From Brevibacterium casei CIP 102111 (GTDB lineage: Bacteria; Actinomycetota; Actinomycetes; Actinomycetales; Brevibacteriaceae): a stretch of DNA of 64,000 nucleotides. Shown piece by piece: positions 50,428-60,465 of the stretch (position 1 is its first letter; each line of letters begins with the position of its first letter). The notes beneath the pieces are model-generated. The model made no database searches. It was not told where the DNA came from and saw only the letters and a list, made by a program, of their open reading frames with translations. The stretch is from positions 124,001 to 188,000 of the forward strand of contig NZ_FXZC01000001.1 of assembly GCF_900169275.1 (NCBI RefSeq), read 5' to 3'. The translations under genes were made by a program, and so were the position numbers.

Positions 50428-53067
50428 ATGAGCACCGTCGAACACGATTACAACGATGTGTCCCCGCTGACTCCGATCTCCGCGTCCGTCTCCTCGTCGG
50501 GCCTCCTCGGCGATCTCGCGGAAGCCAGCCGCGCACTGCCCGACGCCCTCTTCCGGCGCCTCTTCGAGGTCTCGCGCTCGCCGTCGCTGCTCATCGCCAC
50601 CGATTACGACGGGACGATCGCCCCGATCGTCGACAACCCGGCAGAGGCGTACCCCCTCGAGAGCTCGGTCGACTCCCTGCGCGCGCTCGCCCTGCTGCCG
50701 TCCACCTCGGCGGGGGTGATCTCCGGGCGCAGCCTGCGCGACCTCGCGGCGATGTCGCGGCTGCCGCGCGAGGTCCACCTCTTCGGCTCCCACGGCGGGG
50801 AGACCGACGTCGACGTCCACCGGGCACTCGATCCGAGCCAGCGGACGACGCTCGAGGCATTCCGCCGTGATCTCGTCGATGCCCTGCCCGCCGAGGTGAT
50901 CGAGCACAAGACCGCGGGAGCGGCCGTCCACCTGCGCGGACTCGACGACGAGACGCGGGCACGGGTCGAGGACGGGATCGCCGCCCTCGTCGAAGACCAC
51001 GCGATCTTCCCGACCCGGGGCAAGCAGGTCGTCGACCTCTCCGTGGTGCCCTCGTCGAAGGCCGAGGCACTCGCGAACCTGCGGGCGCGCACCGGCGCCG
51101 ACGTCGTCGTCTTCATCGGCGACGACCGCTCCGACGAGGGTGCGATGGAGACGCTCGGCGACCTCGATCTCGGGATCAAGGTCGGTGACGACGAGACGCA
51201 TGCGGACTTCCGCCTCCCCGACCCGAATGCGGTCTCGGTCGTCCTCGCCGCGATCTACGAACTGCGCAAGTCCTGGCTCTTCGGCCGTGAGGCCACCCCC
51301 ATCGACCGCCACAGCCTGCTCGGCAACGGACAGTCGACGGCGCTCGTCGACCCGCACGGAAGCATCTGCTGGATGCCGCACCCGCTGCCGCATTCGGCCT
51401 CGATGTTCTCCGAGATCCTCGGCACCGCTGCTGCCGGCTACTTCGCCGTCGACGCCGCCTCCGGCGTCGCCCCGCTCACCCAGCGCTACCTCACGCATTC
51501 GACCCTGCTCGAGACCCGGTGGCCGGGCCTGAGCTGCATCGACTACCTCGCTCCCGTCGACGGGGCCAGCGACGACACCATCGTCGTCCGCGTCCTCACC
51601 GGCGACGCCCCCGCCCGCATCCGCTTCGCCCCGCGCCTCGACTATGCGACCGTGCCCACTCGACTCGCCCCGGTTCGTGACGGCGTCCGGGTGCTCGGCA
51701 CCGCCGAGCCGATCATGCTCATCGCCCCCGGTGTCGACTTCGACATCGTCGAGTCCGGACAGTCCCAGACTGCCGAGGCGACGGTGGTGCCCTCGGAGTT
51801 CCCCGGCGGAACCGTCGTCCTCGTCCTCGCATGCGGCAGCGGCACCGGCGATGCCCGCTACATCGCCGAGGGCGGTGAGGAGCGGGTGCGCGATCAGGCG
51901 CTGCGGTTCTGGACGAACTGGACGTCGACGCTGTCGATCCCGAGCCACCACCGGGAAGAGGTCATCCGTTCGGCGATCACCCTGCGCGCGCTCTGCCACG
52001 AACCCACCGGCGGCATCCTCGCCGCCCCGACGACCTCCCTGCCCGAAGGCATCGGCGGTGTGAGGAACTGGGACTACCGCTACACGTGGCTGCGCGACGG
52101 GTCGATGACGGCCCGTGCCCTGCTCGCGCTCGGCTCCCCCGCCGAGGCGGAGGGCTTCCTCTCCTGGCTGACCGGGATCCTCGACCACACCGTCGCCCCG
52201 GAACAGCTCCACCCGCTCTACGCCGTCGACGGATCCGCGCTGACCACCGAGGCGGTGCTCGCGCACCTGCCCGGGTACGCCGGCTCCCGGCCGGTACGGG
52301 TGGGCAACGCCGCCGAGCATCAGGTCCAGCTCGACGTCTTCGGACCGATCACCGAGCTCCTCGACGAACTCACCGAGCACCTCGGCGAGCTGCCGGAGGC
52401 GTACTGGAAGCTGACGACCCAGATGGTCGAAGCAGTGAGCAAGCGGTGGTTCGAAGCCGACCACGGCATCTGGGAGGCCAGGCGGCCGCCGAAGCACAAC
52501 GTCTACACGCGGGTGATGTGCTGGGTCACCGTCGATCGGGCGCTGCGGATCGCCGAGCGCTTCGACAGGCAGCCCCCCGGCGCGTGGCGCCAGCTGCGGG
52601 AGGAGATCAAGAGCGACATCCTCACGCACGGCTACAACGAGGAGATCGGTGCGTTCACCGTCGCCTACGGTGAGACCGATCTCGACTCCGCGTGCCTGTT
52701 CGTCGGGCTCAGCGGTCTGCTCGAACCCGACGACCCGCGGTTCATCGCGACCGTCGACGCCATCGAACGGGAGCTGCGGGTGGGCCCGACGGTCTTCCGC
52801 TACCGCTACGAGGACGGTCTGCCGGGACTCGAGGGCGGGTTCCACATCTGCACGACGTGGCTCATCGAGGCGTTCATCAAGGTCGGGCGCATCGACGACG
52901 CGTGGGATCTGTTCCGCCAGCTCGACAATCTCCTCGGACCCACGGGGCTGCTGCCCGAGGAGTACGACCCCGTCGCGGAGATGCATCTGGGCAACCACCC
53001 GCAGGCGTACTCCCACCTCGGCTACATCCGGGTCGCGCAGATGCTCGACGCCCACCGCCAGAGCTGA
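50428..53067 (+). CDS. Trehalose-phosphatase (OtsB) fused to GH15 glucoamylase/trehalase-type domain
   Basis: This 879-residue protein has two enzymes in one chain. Residues about 50-280 form a HAD-type trehalose-6-phosphate phosphatase: ATDYDGTIAP holds nucleophile Asp59 and Asp61, and FIGDDRSDEGAM binds magnesium. Residues about 290-875 match GH15 proteins of the mycobacterial trehalase/glucan type: SICWMPHPLPHSASMF, RNWDYRYTWLRDGSMT, the acidic region GLEGGFHICTTWLIEA and the terminal NHPQAYSHLGYIR. One half can release trehalose and the other may hydrolyse it or a related glucan. No otsA gene is nearby. GGTGAG overlaps the ATG region. Confidence 0.9.
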   Translation: MSTVEHDYNDVSPLTPISASVSSSGLLGDLAEASRALPDALFRRLFEVSRSPSLLIATDYDGTIAPIVDNPAEAYPLESSVDSLRALALLPSTSAGVISGRSLRDLAAMSRLPREVHLFGSHGGETDVDVHRALDPSQRTTLEAFRRDLVDALPAEVIEHKTAGAAVHLRGLDDETRARVEDGIAALVEDHAIFPTRGKQVVDLSVVPSSKAEALANLRARTGADVVVFIGDDRSDEGAMETLGDLDLGIKVGDDETHADFRLPDPNAVSVVLAAIYELRKSWLFGREATPIDRHSLLGNGQSTALVDPHGSICWMPHPLPHSASMFSEILGTAAAGYFAVDAASGVAPLTQRYLTHSTLLETRWPGLSCIDYLAPVDGASDDTIVVRVLTGDAPARIRFAPRLDYATVPTRLAPVRDGVRVLGTAEPIMLIAPGVDFDIVESGQSQTAEATVVPSEFPGGTVVLVLACGSGTGDARYIAEGGEERVRDQALRFWTNWTSTLSIPSHHREEVIRSAITLRALCHEPTGGILAAPTTSLPEGIGGVRNWDYRYTWLRDGSMTARALLALGSPAEAEGFLSWLTGILDHTVAPEQLHPLYAVDGSALTTEAVLAHLPGYAGSRPVRVGNAAEHQVQLDVFGPITELLDELTEHLGELPEAYWKLTTQMVEAVSKRWFEADHGIWEARRPPKHNVYTRVMCWVTVDRALRIAERFDRQPPGAWRQLREEIKSDILTHGYNEEIGAFTVAYGETDLDSACLFVGLSGLLEPDDPRFIATVDAIERELRVGPTVFRYRYEDGLPGLEGGFHICTTWLIEAFIKVGRIDDAWDLFRQLDNLLGPTGLLPEEYDPVAEMHLGNHPQAYSHLGYIRVAQMLDAHRQS

Positions 53068-53079
53068 GGGGGTCGTCGC

Positions 53080-53913
53080 TCAGACGAGGTCGGCGAGCGC
53101 CGCGGCGTCCGGGGTGCCCGCCTCGGCGGACCAGAGGATGAGCTGCTGCCCGGTCGACCCGGCGTAGGTGAACGAGTCCCACTGGAGGCGGATCCGCCCT
53201 GCGCGGGGGTGGTTGAGCACCTTGTCCCCGAAATCCTGCTCGGCCACGCGATGCTCGGCCCACCAGCGGCGGAAGTCCGCATCGGCGATCGAGAGCCGAC
53301 CGACGAGCGAGGCGAGTTCGGGGTCGTCGGGGTTGTCCGCGGCCTCACGGCGGAGGATGCCCACGCACGTGCGCGCCACCGTGTCCCAGTCCTCGTAGAG
53401 GTCTCGGATCTGCGGGACCGTGAACGTCATCGAGACGTAGTTGCGCTCGTGCGGCGGCAGTTGGGAGAAGTCCATGAGCAGAGCCGCTGCCGCCGGGTTC
53501 CAGGCGAGGATGTCCATCCGTGCGCCGAGGACGATCGCGGGCAGGTCTCTCAGCTGGTCGAGGAGCAGCTGGAGGCGGCCGTTCGCGGCTTCGCGACCCG
53601 GTGCGGGGGAGTGGTGCCCGCGAGCATGAGCGAGGAGGTCCTCGGCGTAGGCGGTCTGCTCGGACGTCAGGGACAGCACTCGGCAGAGGGCGGCGAAGAC
53701 CTGGTCGGACGGGGCGAGTCGGCCCTGTTCGACCCGGGTGTAGTAGTCGGGGCTGACCGCGACGAGCTGGGCGACCTCCTCGCGGCGCAGACCGGGCACC
53801 CGCCTGATGCCCGTCGATCCGACGACGTGGCTGGGCACCGACCCTGGCGAGACTTCGCCTCGGCGGACGCGGAAGAACTCGCCGAGCGCGGCGAGCTGGG
53901 GTGAGGAGGCCAT
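53080..53913 (-). CDS. XRE-family regulator with MmyB-like ligand domain
   Basis: This 277-residue regulator has an N-terminal XRE helix-turn-helix (GLRREEVAQLVAVSPDYYTRVEQGR, about residues 35-62) and the MmyB-like domain (ILAWNPAAAALLMDF and YVSMTFTVPQIRDLYEDWD), which binds fatty-acid-like ligands in structures of relatives. TATCGT lies 6 nt before the ATG at 53913. It faces a dienelactone-type hydrolase across a region with a 28-bp palindrome, the usual arrangement for MmyB regulators next to short-chain dehydrogenase or hydrolase genes. Confidence 0.9.
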   Translation of the reverse strand: MASSPQLAALGEFFRVRRGEVSPGSVPSHVVGSTGIRRVPGLRREEVAQLVAVSPDYYTRVEQGRLAPSDQVFAALCRVLSLTSEQTAYAEDLLAHARGHHSPAPGREAANGRLQLLLDQLRDLPAIVLGARMDILAWNPAAAALLMDFSQLPPHERNYVSMTFTVPQIRDLYEDWDTVARTCVGILRREAADNPDDPELASLVGRLSIADADFRRWWAEHRVAEQDFGDKVLNHPRAGRIRLQWDSFTYAGSTGQQLILWSAEAGTPDAAALADLV

Positions 53914-53943
53914 GCCCTCACGATAGCCCGGTGCGCGGGCGGT

Positions 53944-53971
53944 GTTCCTGGGAGGGATCCTTCCCAGGAAC
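53944..53971. promoter_or_regulatory. 28-bp palindrome, candidate XRE/MmyB operator
   Basis: Arms GTTCCTGGGA (53944-53953) and TCCCAGGAAC (53962-53971) match exactly and the 8-nt centre is nearly symmetric. A related half-site pair follows at about 53966-53985 (CCAGGAACAG with CTGTTCTGG). The site lies between the divergent XRE and hydrolase genes. Confidence 0.75.
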
Positions 53972-54062
53972 AGTCCTGTTCTGGTTGGGGCGCGGGAACC
54001 CGCGAAGGATGGAAGCACGAGGACGACGCACAGGATCGTCCCACCGACCACGAGGAGGACCC

Positions 54063-55031
54063 GTGTCCACAGGCACCATCAAGCGCACCGAACTCACGAA
54101 CGTCGAGCACGTGACGTTCCGCAATCCCGACATGTACTGGGACATCGCCGCCGACATCCACTTCCCGACCGACTTCGACGAGACGCGCACCTATCCGACG
54201 ATCGTCGCCGCTCACCCCATCGGCAGCTGCAAGGAGCAGACGTCGGGCAACGTCTATGCTCCGGCCCTCGCCGATGCCGGATACGTCGTCATCGCCTTCG
54301 ACGCGAGCTTTCAAGGGGCCAGCGGCGGGCTGCCGCGCTTCCTCGAGGATCCCGCTCAGCGCGTCGAGGACTTCAGCCGCGTCGTCGACTACGCCGTCAC
54401 CCTTCCCTACGTCGACGCCGAACGGATCGGCGTCCTCGGGATCTGCGGCGGAGGCGGCTACACATGGGCGGCGGCGAAGACCGAGAAGCGGTTCAAGGCC
54501 GCCGTGTCGATCACCGGAGCGAACTTCGGCCGTCTCCAGCGGGAGATGTCCGAACTCAGCGGTGGCCCGCTCGCGGCACTGCGCGGCATCGGAGATCAGC
54601 GCACCGCGGAGGCCCGAGGCGCCGAGAGCCTCGTCAACGGGTTCCTCCCCGAGACCGCCGAGGCGGCACAGGAGACCGGAGACATCGACATCATCGAAGC
54701 CTTCGACTACTACCGCACCAACCGGGGCCGGGCCGAGGGCGGTGCCGTGAGCTTCGAAGGCGCGCACGGATCGTCGGCGCTCGGCTGGGATGCCTTCGAC
54801 CTCGCCGAAGTGCTCCTCGACCAGCCGCTCCTCGTCGTCATCGGCGACGAGGGCAAGCAGGGGGCCTTCGGCGCGTGGCGCGACGGCCACACGATCATCG
54901 AGAAGGCCGCATCGGAGGACAAGGAACTCGTCGAAATCCCCGGTGCCTCCCACTACGACCTCTACGACCAGGGCGACGGGGCCGGGAAGGCGCTCGAGTC
55001 GGTCATCCCGTTCTTCGCTCGGACGCTCTGA
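54063..55031 (+). CDS. Alpha/beta hydrolase of the dienelactone hydrolase/YcjY type
   Basis: This 322-residue protein starts at GTG 54063 (AGGAGG 4 nt upstream). The oxyanion region is VAAHPIGSCKEQ. The nucleophile elbow reads GVLGICGGGGYTW, so Cys rather than Ser occupies the nucleophile position, as in dienelactone hydrolases. The catalytic His is probably in PGASHYDLYD near the C-terminus. Substrate unknown. Control by the divergent XRE regulator is likely. Confidence 0.85.
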   Translation: MSTGTIKRTELTNVEHVTFRNPDMYWDIAADIHFPTDFDETRTYPTIVAAHPIGSCKEQTSGNVYAPALADAGYVVIAFDASFQGASGGLPRFLEDPAQRVEDFSRVVDYAVTLPYVDAERIGVLGICGGGGYTWAAAKTEKRFKAAVSITGANFGRLQREMSELSGGPLAALRGIGDQRTAEARGAESLVNGFLPETAEAAQETGDIDIIEAFDYYRTNRGRAEGGAVSFEGAHGSSALGWDAFDLAEVLLDQPLLVVIGDEGKQGAFGAWRDGHTIIEKAASEDKELVEIPGASHYDLYDQGDGAGKALESVIPFFARTL

Positions 55032-55035
55032 GGCC

Positions 55036-55488
55036 TCACTCGACGAGGAGGCTGACCATCTCGGCGATGCACGCCGGGCGGTCCTCTCCCTCGATCTCGA
55101 TGACGTGACTGATGATCACCTGCGTGCCCTTGGGCCCGCGGGTGACATCGGTGAGCGTGGCGGTGTCGCGCAGGCGCGAGCCGACGCGGACCGGCTGCGG
55201 GAAGCGGACCCTGTTGAGCCCGTAGTTGATCTTCATCGACACCCCGTCGATGGCGAAGATCTCCGAGGAGAACTTCGGCAGCAGCGAGAGCGTGTAGAAC
55301 CCGTGGGCGATCGTCGCCCCGAACGGACCCGCCGCGGCCCGCTCCTCATCGAGGTGGATCCACTGATGGTCGTCGGTGGCGTCGGCGAACGCGGTGATCG
55401 CCGCCTGGTCGACGGTCAGCCACTGCGAGGAGCCGAGCTCCGTGCCGACGGCTGATTCGATCTCGTCGATGCCGGTGAGGGTGCGCAT
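55036..55488 (-). CDS. MaoC-like (R)-specific enoyl-CoA hydratase
   Basis: This 150-residue hot-dog-fold protein has the hydratase motif with catalytic Asp and His: FADATDDHQWIHLDEERAAAGPFG, followed by IAHGFYTLSLLP. It matches NodN/MaoC-type hydratases acting on 2-enoyl-CoA. AAGGAG lies 6 nt before the ATG at 55488. Its stop is 4 bp from the stop of the convergent hydrolase gene. A perfect dyad lies about 105 bp upstream in the region shared with the DUF1990 gene. Confidence 0.9.
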   Translation of the reverse strand: MRTLTGIDEIESAVGTELGSSQWLTVDQAAITAFADATDDHQWIHLDEERAAAGPFGATIAHGFYTLSLLPKFSSEIFAIDGVSMKINYGLNRVRFPQPVRVGSRLRDTATLTDVTRGPKGTQVIISHVIEIEGEDRPACIAEMVSLLVE

Positions 55489-55592
55489 GGGTTCTCCTTC
55501 GATCCTGTGGGTGCGCGGGCTGTTCTCTGCGGGGCGTGTCATCGTGCGCGGGCTGTCGGAGTGTCTGGGCAGCCGCGTGATGTCCTTATCGG

Positions 55593-55609
55593 ACATTCGA
55601 TCGTCGAAT
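55593..55609. promoter_or_regulatory. 17-bp perfect dyad between MaoC and DUF1990 genes
   Basis: CATTCGA (55593-55599) and TCGAATG (55603-55609) flank TCG, 54 bp before the DUF1990 ATG. No regulator gene is adjacent, so the binding protein is unknown. Confidence 0.5.
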
Positions 55610-55662
55610 GCCGTCACTGTGCACTCTACTGCCGAATCGGAGGCGTTGGCTACGGTGTTCCT

Positions 55663-56325
55663 ATGACCCCGGTTCCTCTGACCTGTCCGCAGAATCCGCT
55701 CCTCACCCGTCCCCATTCGCCGAGGTGGCTCGACCGTCCCGACGGCTACCGCTGCTTCGAGGCCGCGTACTTCGTCGGGCGGGGTCGGACGACGTTCGAG
55801 GCCTGCGCCGAGGACCTCCTCCAGTGGAAGGTGAAGACCCGCAGCGGCTTCGACATCGAGCCGGCCGGGCGCCGGGTCGAGGCCGGCCAGGAGCCGACGA
55901 TCCGCGTGCGGCTCGGCCCGTTCCGACTGCCCGAACCCTCCCGGGTGCTCGAGGTCGTCGAGACCGAGGATCTCCGCGGGTTCACCTACGGCACGAAGCC
56001 GGGGCATCCGATCACCGGGGAGGAGTCGTTCCTCCTCGTCCACCGTCCCGACGACCGCGTGTTCCTCGTCCTCCGCTCCGTGTCGCGGGCGGGGCTGGGC
56101 ATCTGGCGCCTCGGCGAGCCGGTCGTCCGCCTCGCGCAGAGGGTCTACCGGCGACGGTACTCGCGCGCCCTGCGGGGTAACGCGAACGGGCTCGCGAGGC
56201 GACCACTCCCCCGAGGAGGATCCGAGTCGAAAGTGAGCCGGATTTCGCACCGGATCCGCCTCCTGGGCACCGACGGCAGGGTGCCGCGCGGAGGCTCATC
56301 TCAGACCGGGGTCACTTGCCCTTGA
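55663..56325 (+). CDS. DUF1990 family protein
   Basis: This 220-residue protein matches DUF1990 over residues about 10-175 (FEACAEDLLQWKVKTRSGFDI, GFTYGTKPGHPITGEESFLL, WRLGEPVVRLAQRVYRRRYSRAL). The fold is predicted to be START-like; no reaction is known. TACGGT lies 6 nt before the ATG at 55663, indicating a leaderless mRNA. The last 45 residues are Arg/Gly/Ser-rich and run 14 bp into the convergent M15 peptidase gene, so the C-terminus may be a recent extension. Confidence 0.85.
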   Translation: MTPVPLTCPQNPLLTRPHSPRWLDRPDGYRCFEAAYFVGRGRTTFEACAEDLLQWKVKTRSGFDIEPAGRRVEAGQEPTIRVRLGPFRLPEPSRVLEVVETEDLRGFTYGTKPGHPITGEESFLLVHRPDDRVFLVLRSVSRAGLGIWRLGEPVVRLAQRVYRRRYSRALRGNANGLARRPLPRGGSESKVSRISHRIRLLGTDGRVPRGGSSQTGVTCP

Positions 56326-57334
56326 TCTGGTCCCGGGCGGGGACGTACTCCCAGTGCCAGGGCTCGTACTTCGACGACTTCGCCCAGTCCGGGTTCTCCC
56401 AGCCGAACTTCCCGGCGTTCTTCACCAGCCAGTCCCATGGGCCGGTCTTCGATTCGGTGCCGCCGCCGAGGTCGAGGGCGATCCCCCAGCCGTGCATCGA
56501 CGTGCCGGGACGGGCGGAGAGGCCGGGCTTGCGGCCGGCGACCGAGACCTGGCCTTCGAGGCTGCGGTAGGAGTCCGTGATCGGAATCTCCTTGCCCGTC
56601 TCCTTCTTGTACGCGGCATTCATCTCCGCGAACGACACCGCGGCGTCGGCGCGGAGCTTGTGACCGCCCTTGCCGAGGTCGCACAGCCACTCATCGGGCA
56701 GCTGACCGTTGCTCGCACCCGAACCGAACTCGGTCTCTGCATCGCAGCCGGGCAGGGCGCTCTTCGCGATCGAGCGGCTGGCGGCCTTGGCCCCCTGCTG
56801 CTTCGCACTCGGGGCACCGACTTCGATCGACGAGTTCTCGTCGGCGGCGGGGATGTCGGCGTTGACGGATTCGGCGTTGATCTGACGAGGTTCGGATCCG
56901 GCGCTGGTGTCGACTGTGACTTCGCTGCCGTTTCCGGCGGTCGCGAACATCACCGTGGCGACGGCGGCGCCGGCGACCGAGAGGCCGGAGAGGGTGGTGA
57001 CCGTCGTCGCGCGCTTGCGGCGCACCGAGCGGAGCAGAGCGCCGTCGGATCCGCGACGGCCGGACTGTGCCGTGAACGCCGAGCCGGACTCGCGGGCCTC
57101 CTTGGCCATCGCTGCGCGCCGCGGTGATCCGGCGGCTGCGCGGGCCTCTGCCGCCATGGCGGCGCGGCGGGGGGAGAGCGGTGCGGTCGACGCGGATGCG
57201 GCGGTCACTGCCGAGGTGGAGATCGGTGCGGTGTCGAGGTCACTGGGGTGGGGTGCGACTGTCGGGGTGTGTGCCTGCTGCCTGCGAAGATCTCGCCGCC
57301 GCACCTGTCCCGCGGTCGTTGCCTCACCCGTCAT
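56312..57334 (-). CDS. Membrane-anchored M15-family D,D-carboxypeptidase (VanY-like)
   Basis: This 340-residue protein has a cytoplasmic N-terminus with a duplicated SPRRAAMAKEAR-like unit (about residues 54-90) and one transmembrane helix (about 113-133). A linker precedes an M15B domain. Zinc-site motifs are SMHGWGIALDLGGG (His and Asp) and PWHWEY (His). Such enzymes trim D-Ala from peptidoglycan stem peptides outside the cell. ATG 57334 has GGAG 4-5 nt upstream. The two Cys (LPGCDAE and WLCDLG) may form a disulfide. Confidence 0.88.
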   Translation of the reverse strand: MTGEATTAGQVRRRDLRRQQAHTPTVAPHPSDLDTAPISTSAVTAASASTAPLSPRRAAMAAEARAAAGSPRRAAMAKEARESGSAFTAQSGRRGSDGALLRSVRRKRATTVTTLSGLSVAGAAVATVMFATAGNGSEVTVDTSAGSEPRQINAESVNADIPAADENSSIEVGAPSAKQQGAKAASRSIAKSALPGCDAETEFGSGASNGQLPDEWLCDLGKGGHKLRADAAVSFAEMNAAYKKETGKEIPITDSYRSLEGQVSVAGRKPGLSARPGTSMHGWGIALDLGGGTESKTGPWDWLVKNAGKFGWENPDWAKSSKYEPWHWEYVPARDQIKGK

Positions 57335-57447
57335 ACTGCTCCACGTTGCTCTCACGATTCGACCGCCGGATCTCCCCGACGGCCGCGACACTCAATATCA
57401 CAAGAGTGTAACGGTCGAGTAACGCTCTGTCACATCGGTGAAGGGAC

Positions 57448-58725
57448 CTACTCCACTCCGAGCTGCTGGCGCAGGGCGATGTCCTGGGCCTCCTCGTCGG
57501 GGAAGATCACCTCGGTGCGCGCACCCCCGGCTGGCGCGTTGCTGAAGATCAGACGGATGCCGAGGAGGCGTGCCTGACCTTGGGCGATGACGAGACCGAG
57601 CCCCATCCCGCCGCCGCCGGCGGAGACGAAACGGGTCGGGCCGGTCTCGACGATGTCGGCGGGGTATCCGCTGCCGGAGTCGGTGACGACGATCGAGGTG
57701 GGGCTCGTCGTCAGGTGGATGGGGTCGGCGCCGTGCTTGATCGCGTTGACGAGGAGATTGGAGATGATGCGCTCGAAGCGGCGGACGTCGGTGACGAGTT
57801 TGGCGCCCTGCGCACCGAAGTCGGTGCCGACCTCATGTCCGGCGAGCGCTCCCGACGCGGTCATCGTCCCGAGCAGGGACCGGATCGCCTGGTCGATGTC
57901 GACGCGGGTGAACTCCGGGTTCGCCCGGCCGGCGTCGAGGCGGGAGACCTCGAGGAGGTCCTCGACGAGGACCTGCATCCGCTGCACCCGGTCCTTGACG
58001 AGTTCGGCGGGACGCGAATCCTCAGTGAGCAGGCTCGCCGCGTTGACGAGGCCGGTGAGCGGGGTGCGCATCTCGTGGGCGAGGTCGGCGGTGAACCGCT
58101 GCTCGGAGTCGATGCGCTCGCTCAGCCTCGTCACCGCAGTGTCGACCGCCGAGGCGAATGCCCACACCTCCTGATCCGATTCGTCGACGACGTCGGCGAT
58201 GCGGATCGACGTGTCCCCGGCGGCGATCTTCCGCGCCGCCTGTGCGCCCAGGGTGAGTCGGCGAGAGATCCGTCCGGCGACGATCGACCCGACGCCGCCG
58301 ACGACGAGGGCCGATCCGATCATCCCGACGAGCAGGGCCTGGTCGATGCGGCCGATGAGCTCACGGCTGTCGGCGGTCGAGGCGCGCACGGAGATCACCT
58401 CGGTGTACGTGCCGACCTCGATCGGTGCGGCCGCCCAGACGATCTCCTCCCCGTCGACCTCGGAGCGGATCGTCACGCTCTGGCCCTTGAGCGCCTGCGC
58501 GCGGGCCTCGTCGGGCAGCTGCGGGTCGTCGATGCGCGCATTGAGGGTGAGCACCCCGGTCTCGGAGAAGATGTTGACAGCGTTGGCGAGCTGGTCGGTC
58601 ACCGTCGAGCGCATCCGGTCGTCCTCGGCCCGGGCTGCGGACTGCCGGAGGATGATGCTGCACGAGAGCACCGCGATGATCACGGACGCGACGATGAGAA
58701 GGGAGATCTTCCAGCGCAGGGACAT
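57448..58725 (-). CDS. Sensor histidine kinase, OmpR-partner (HAMP-HisKA) type
   Basis: This 425-residue kinase has helix 1 (ISLLIVASVIIAVLSCSIIL), an extracytoplasmic domain of about 110 residues, helix 2 (ALLVGMIGSALVVGGVGSIVA), a HAMP linker and HisKA with His in ADLAHEMRTPLTGLVN. The ATPase domain has NLLVNAIKHG and GGMGLGLVIAQ. It follows the response-regulator gene by 3 bp and is probably third in a lipoprotein-regulator-kinase operon. The signal is unknown; an envelope-stress role like CseC is one possibility. Confidence 0.9.
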   Translation of the reverse strand: MSLRWKISLLIVASVIIAVLSCSIILRQSAARAEDDRMRSTVTDQLANAVNIFSETGVLTLNARIDDPQLPDEARAQALKGQSVTIRSEVDGEEIVWAAAPIEVGTYTEVISVRASTADSRELIGRIDQALLVGMIGSALVVGGVGSIVAGRISRRLTLGAQAARKIAAGDTSIRIADVVDESDQEVWAFASAVDTAVTRLSERIDSEQRFTADLAHEMRTPLTGLVNAASLLTEDSRPAELVKDRVQRMQVLVEDLLEVSRLDAGRANPEFTRVDIDQAIRSLLGTMTASGALAGHEVGTDFGAQGAKLVTDVRRFERIISNLLVNAIKHGADPIHLTTSPTSIVVTDSGSGYPADIVETGPTRFVSAGGGGMGLGLVIAQGQARLLGIRLIFSNAPAGGARTEVIFPDEEAQDIALRQQLGVE

Positions 58726-58728
58726 GGC

Positions 58729-59669
<941 letters not shown>

Positions 59670-59670
<1 letters not shown>

Positions 59671-60317
59671 TACGACTCTCCATTCAGTCGCGTGAAGCGT
59701 TGACCCGGTTCAAACCTACCGTCATGGAGACGGAATACCTGCACCGACCAGCCAGAAGGGCAGCAGTCTTCGTCGCCGTCGGCATACATCGCCTCCTGGA
59801 CGACGAGGGTCCCGTTCTTCCCGGGGCTGAGCGTGAGCTGGTTGCCGGTGGCGATGAGCTCGAGGCGGGGGGCACCGTCCTTCTCGCTGACGACGACACC
59901 GGCGATGTCCTCACTGCGCTGCTGCGGGTTGGCGACGGTGACGACCTGGAACTTCTCCTCGCCACGGGTGAATGGGGCACCGAACTTCAGGCAGTCCTTG
60001 CATTCGCCGACGACCTCGGCGGTCTCCGCCGCGCGACCGGTCACGGCGACACCGGAAGCGTCCTCGATCGCTGTGCGGATCGTCTCGAGCGAGAAGGGCT
60101 TGTCCGGAGGGCCGGCGTCCTCGTTGGACTGGTTGAGCAGTGTCGGGGAGGCTGTGCTCGCGGGCTCGATCCGCAGTCCCCGGTCCGGGCCGCAACCGGC
60201 GACCGTGAGGAGGACGAGGGCGCACACGCACGCAAGCAGCGTCCTCGGACCGACTCTGGTCAGGACGCCTGCTGCCGACGTGGCAGCCCGCGAGCGCACA
60301 GGTGTGGGGATGGGCAC
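59670..60317 (-). CDS. Lipoprotein encoded with a two-component system (CseA- or LppP/LprE-like)
   Basis: This exported protein of about 215 residues has a basic N-terminus, a hydrophobic segment and the lipobox TVAGC followed by a Ser/Pro-rich tether. The C-terminal part contains GECKDCLKFG and DEDCCPSGWSVQVFRLHDGRFEP; the CCPSG element recalls the LppP/LprE lipoprotein family. GTG 60317 is the proposed start; GTG 60299 is equally possible because neither has a ribosome site. Overlap with the response-regulator gene suggests that it modulates the kinase, as CseA does in streptomycetes. Confidence 0.72.
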
Positions 60318-60465
60318 GATGACATTTTCGCGTGTTCGGGCGTGCGCGTCCACCTGGGGTGATTCGCCGGGGTCAAGGAGTCTTGGCCGATCGGGCGGAT
60401 GCCGGGAGAGGCGGGGGAGAGGTGCGGATGCGACGACTCCCAGCTCGAGTCGGTACCCTGGGGGT

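Noticed and set aside
49627..53055. Very long minus-strand open frame (1142 codons) opposite the phosphatase-GH15 gene
   Set aside because: It is antisense to two genes with clear family motifs; the predicted protein is Arg/Asp/Gly-rich without recognisable domains, typical of the mirrored frame in high-GC DNA. The same applies to long frames at 10711-13359, 15469-18255 and 57580-59703.
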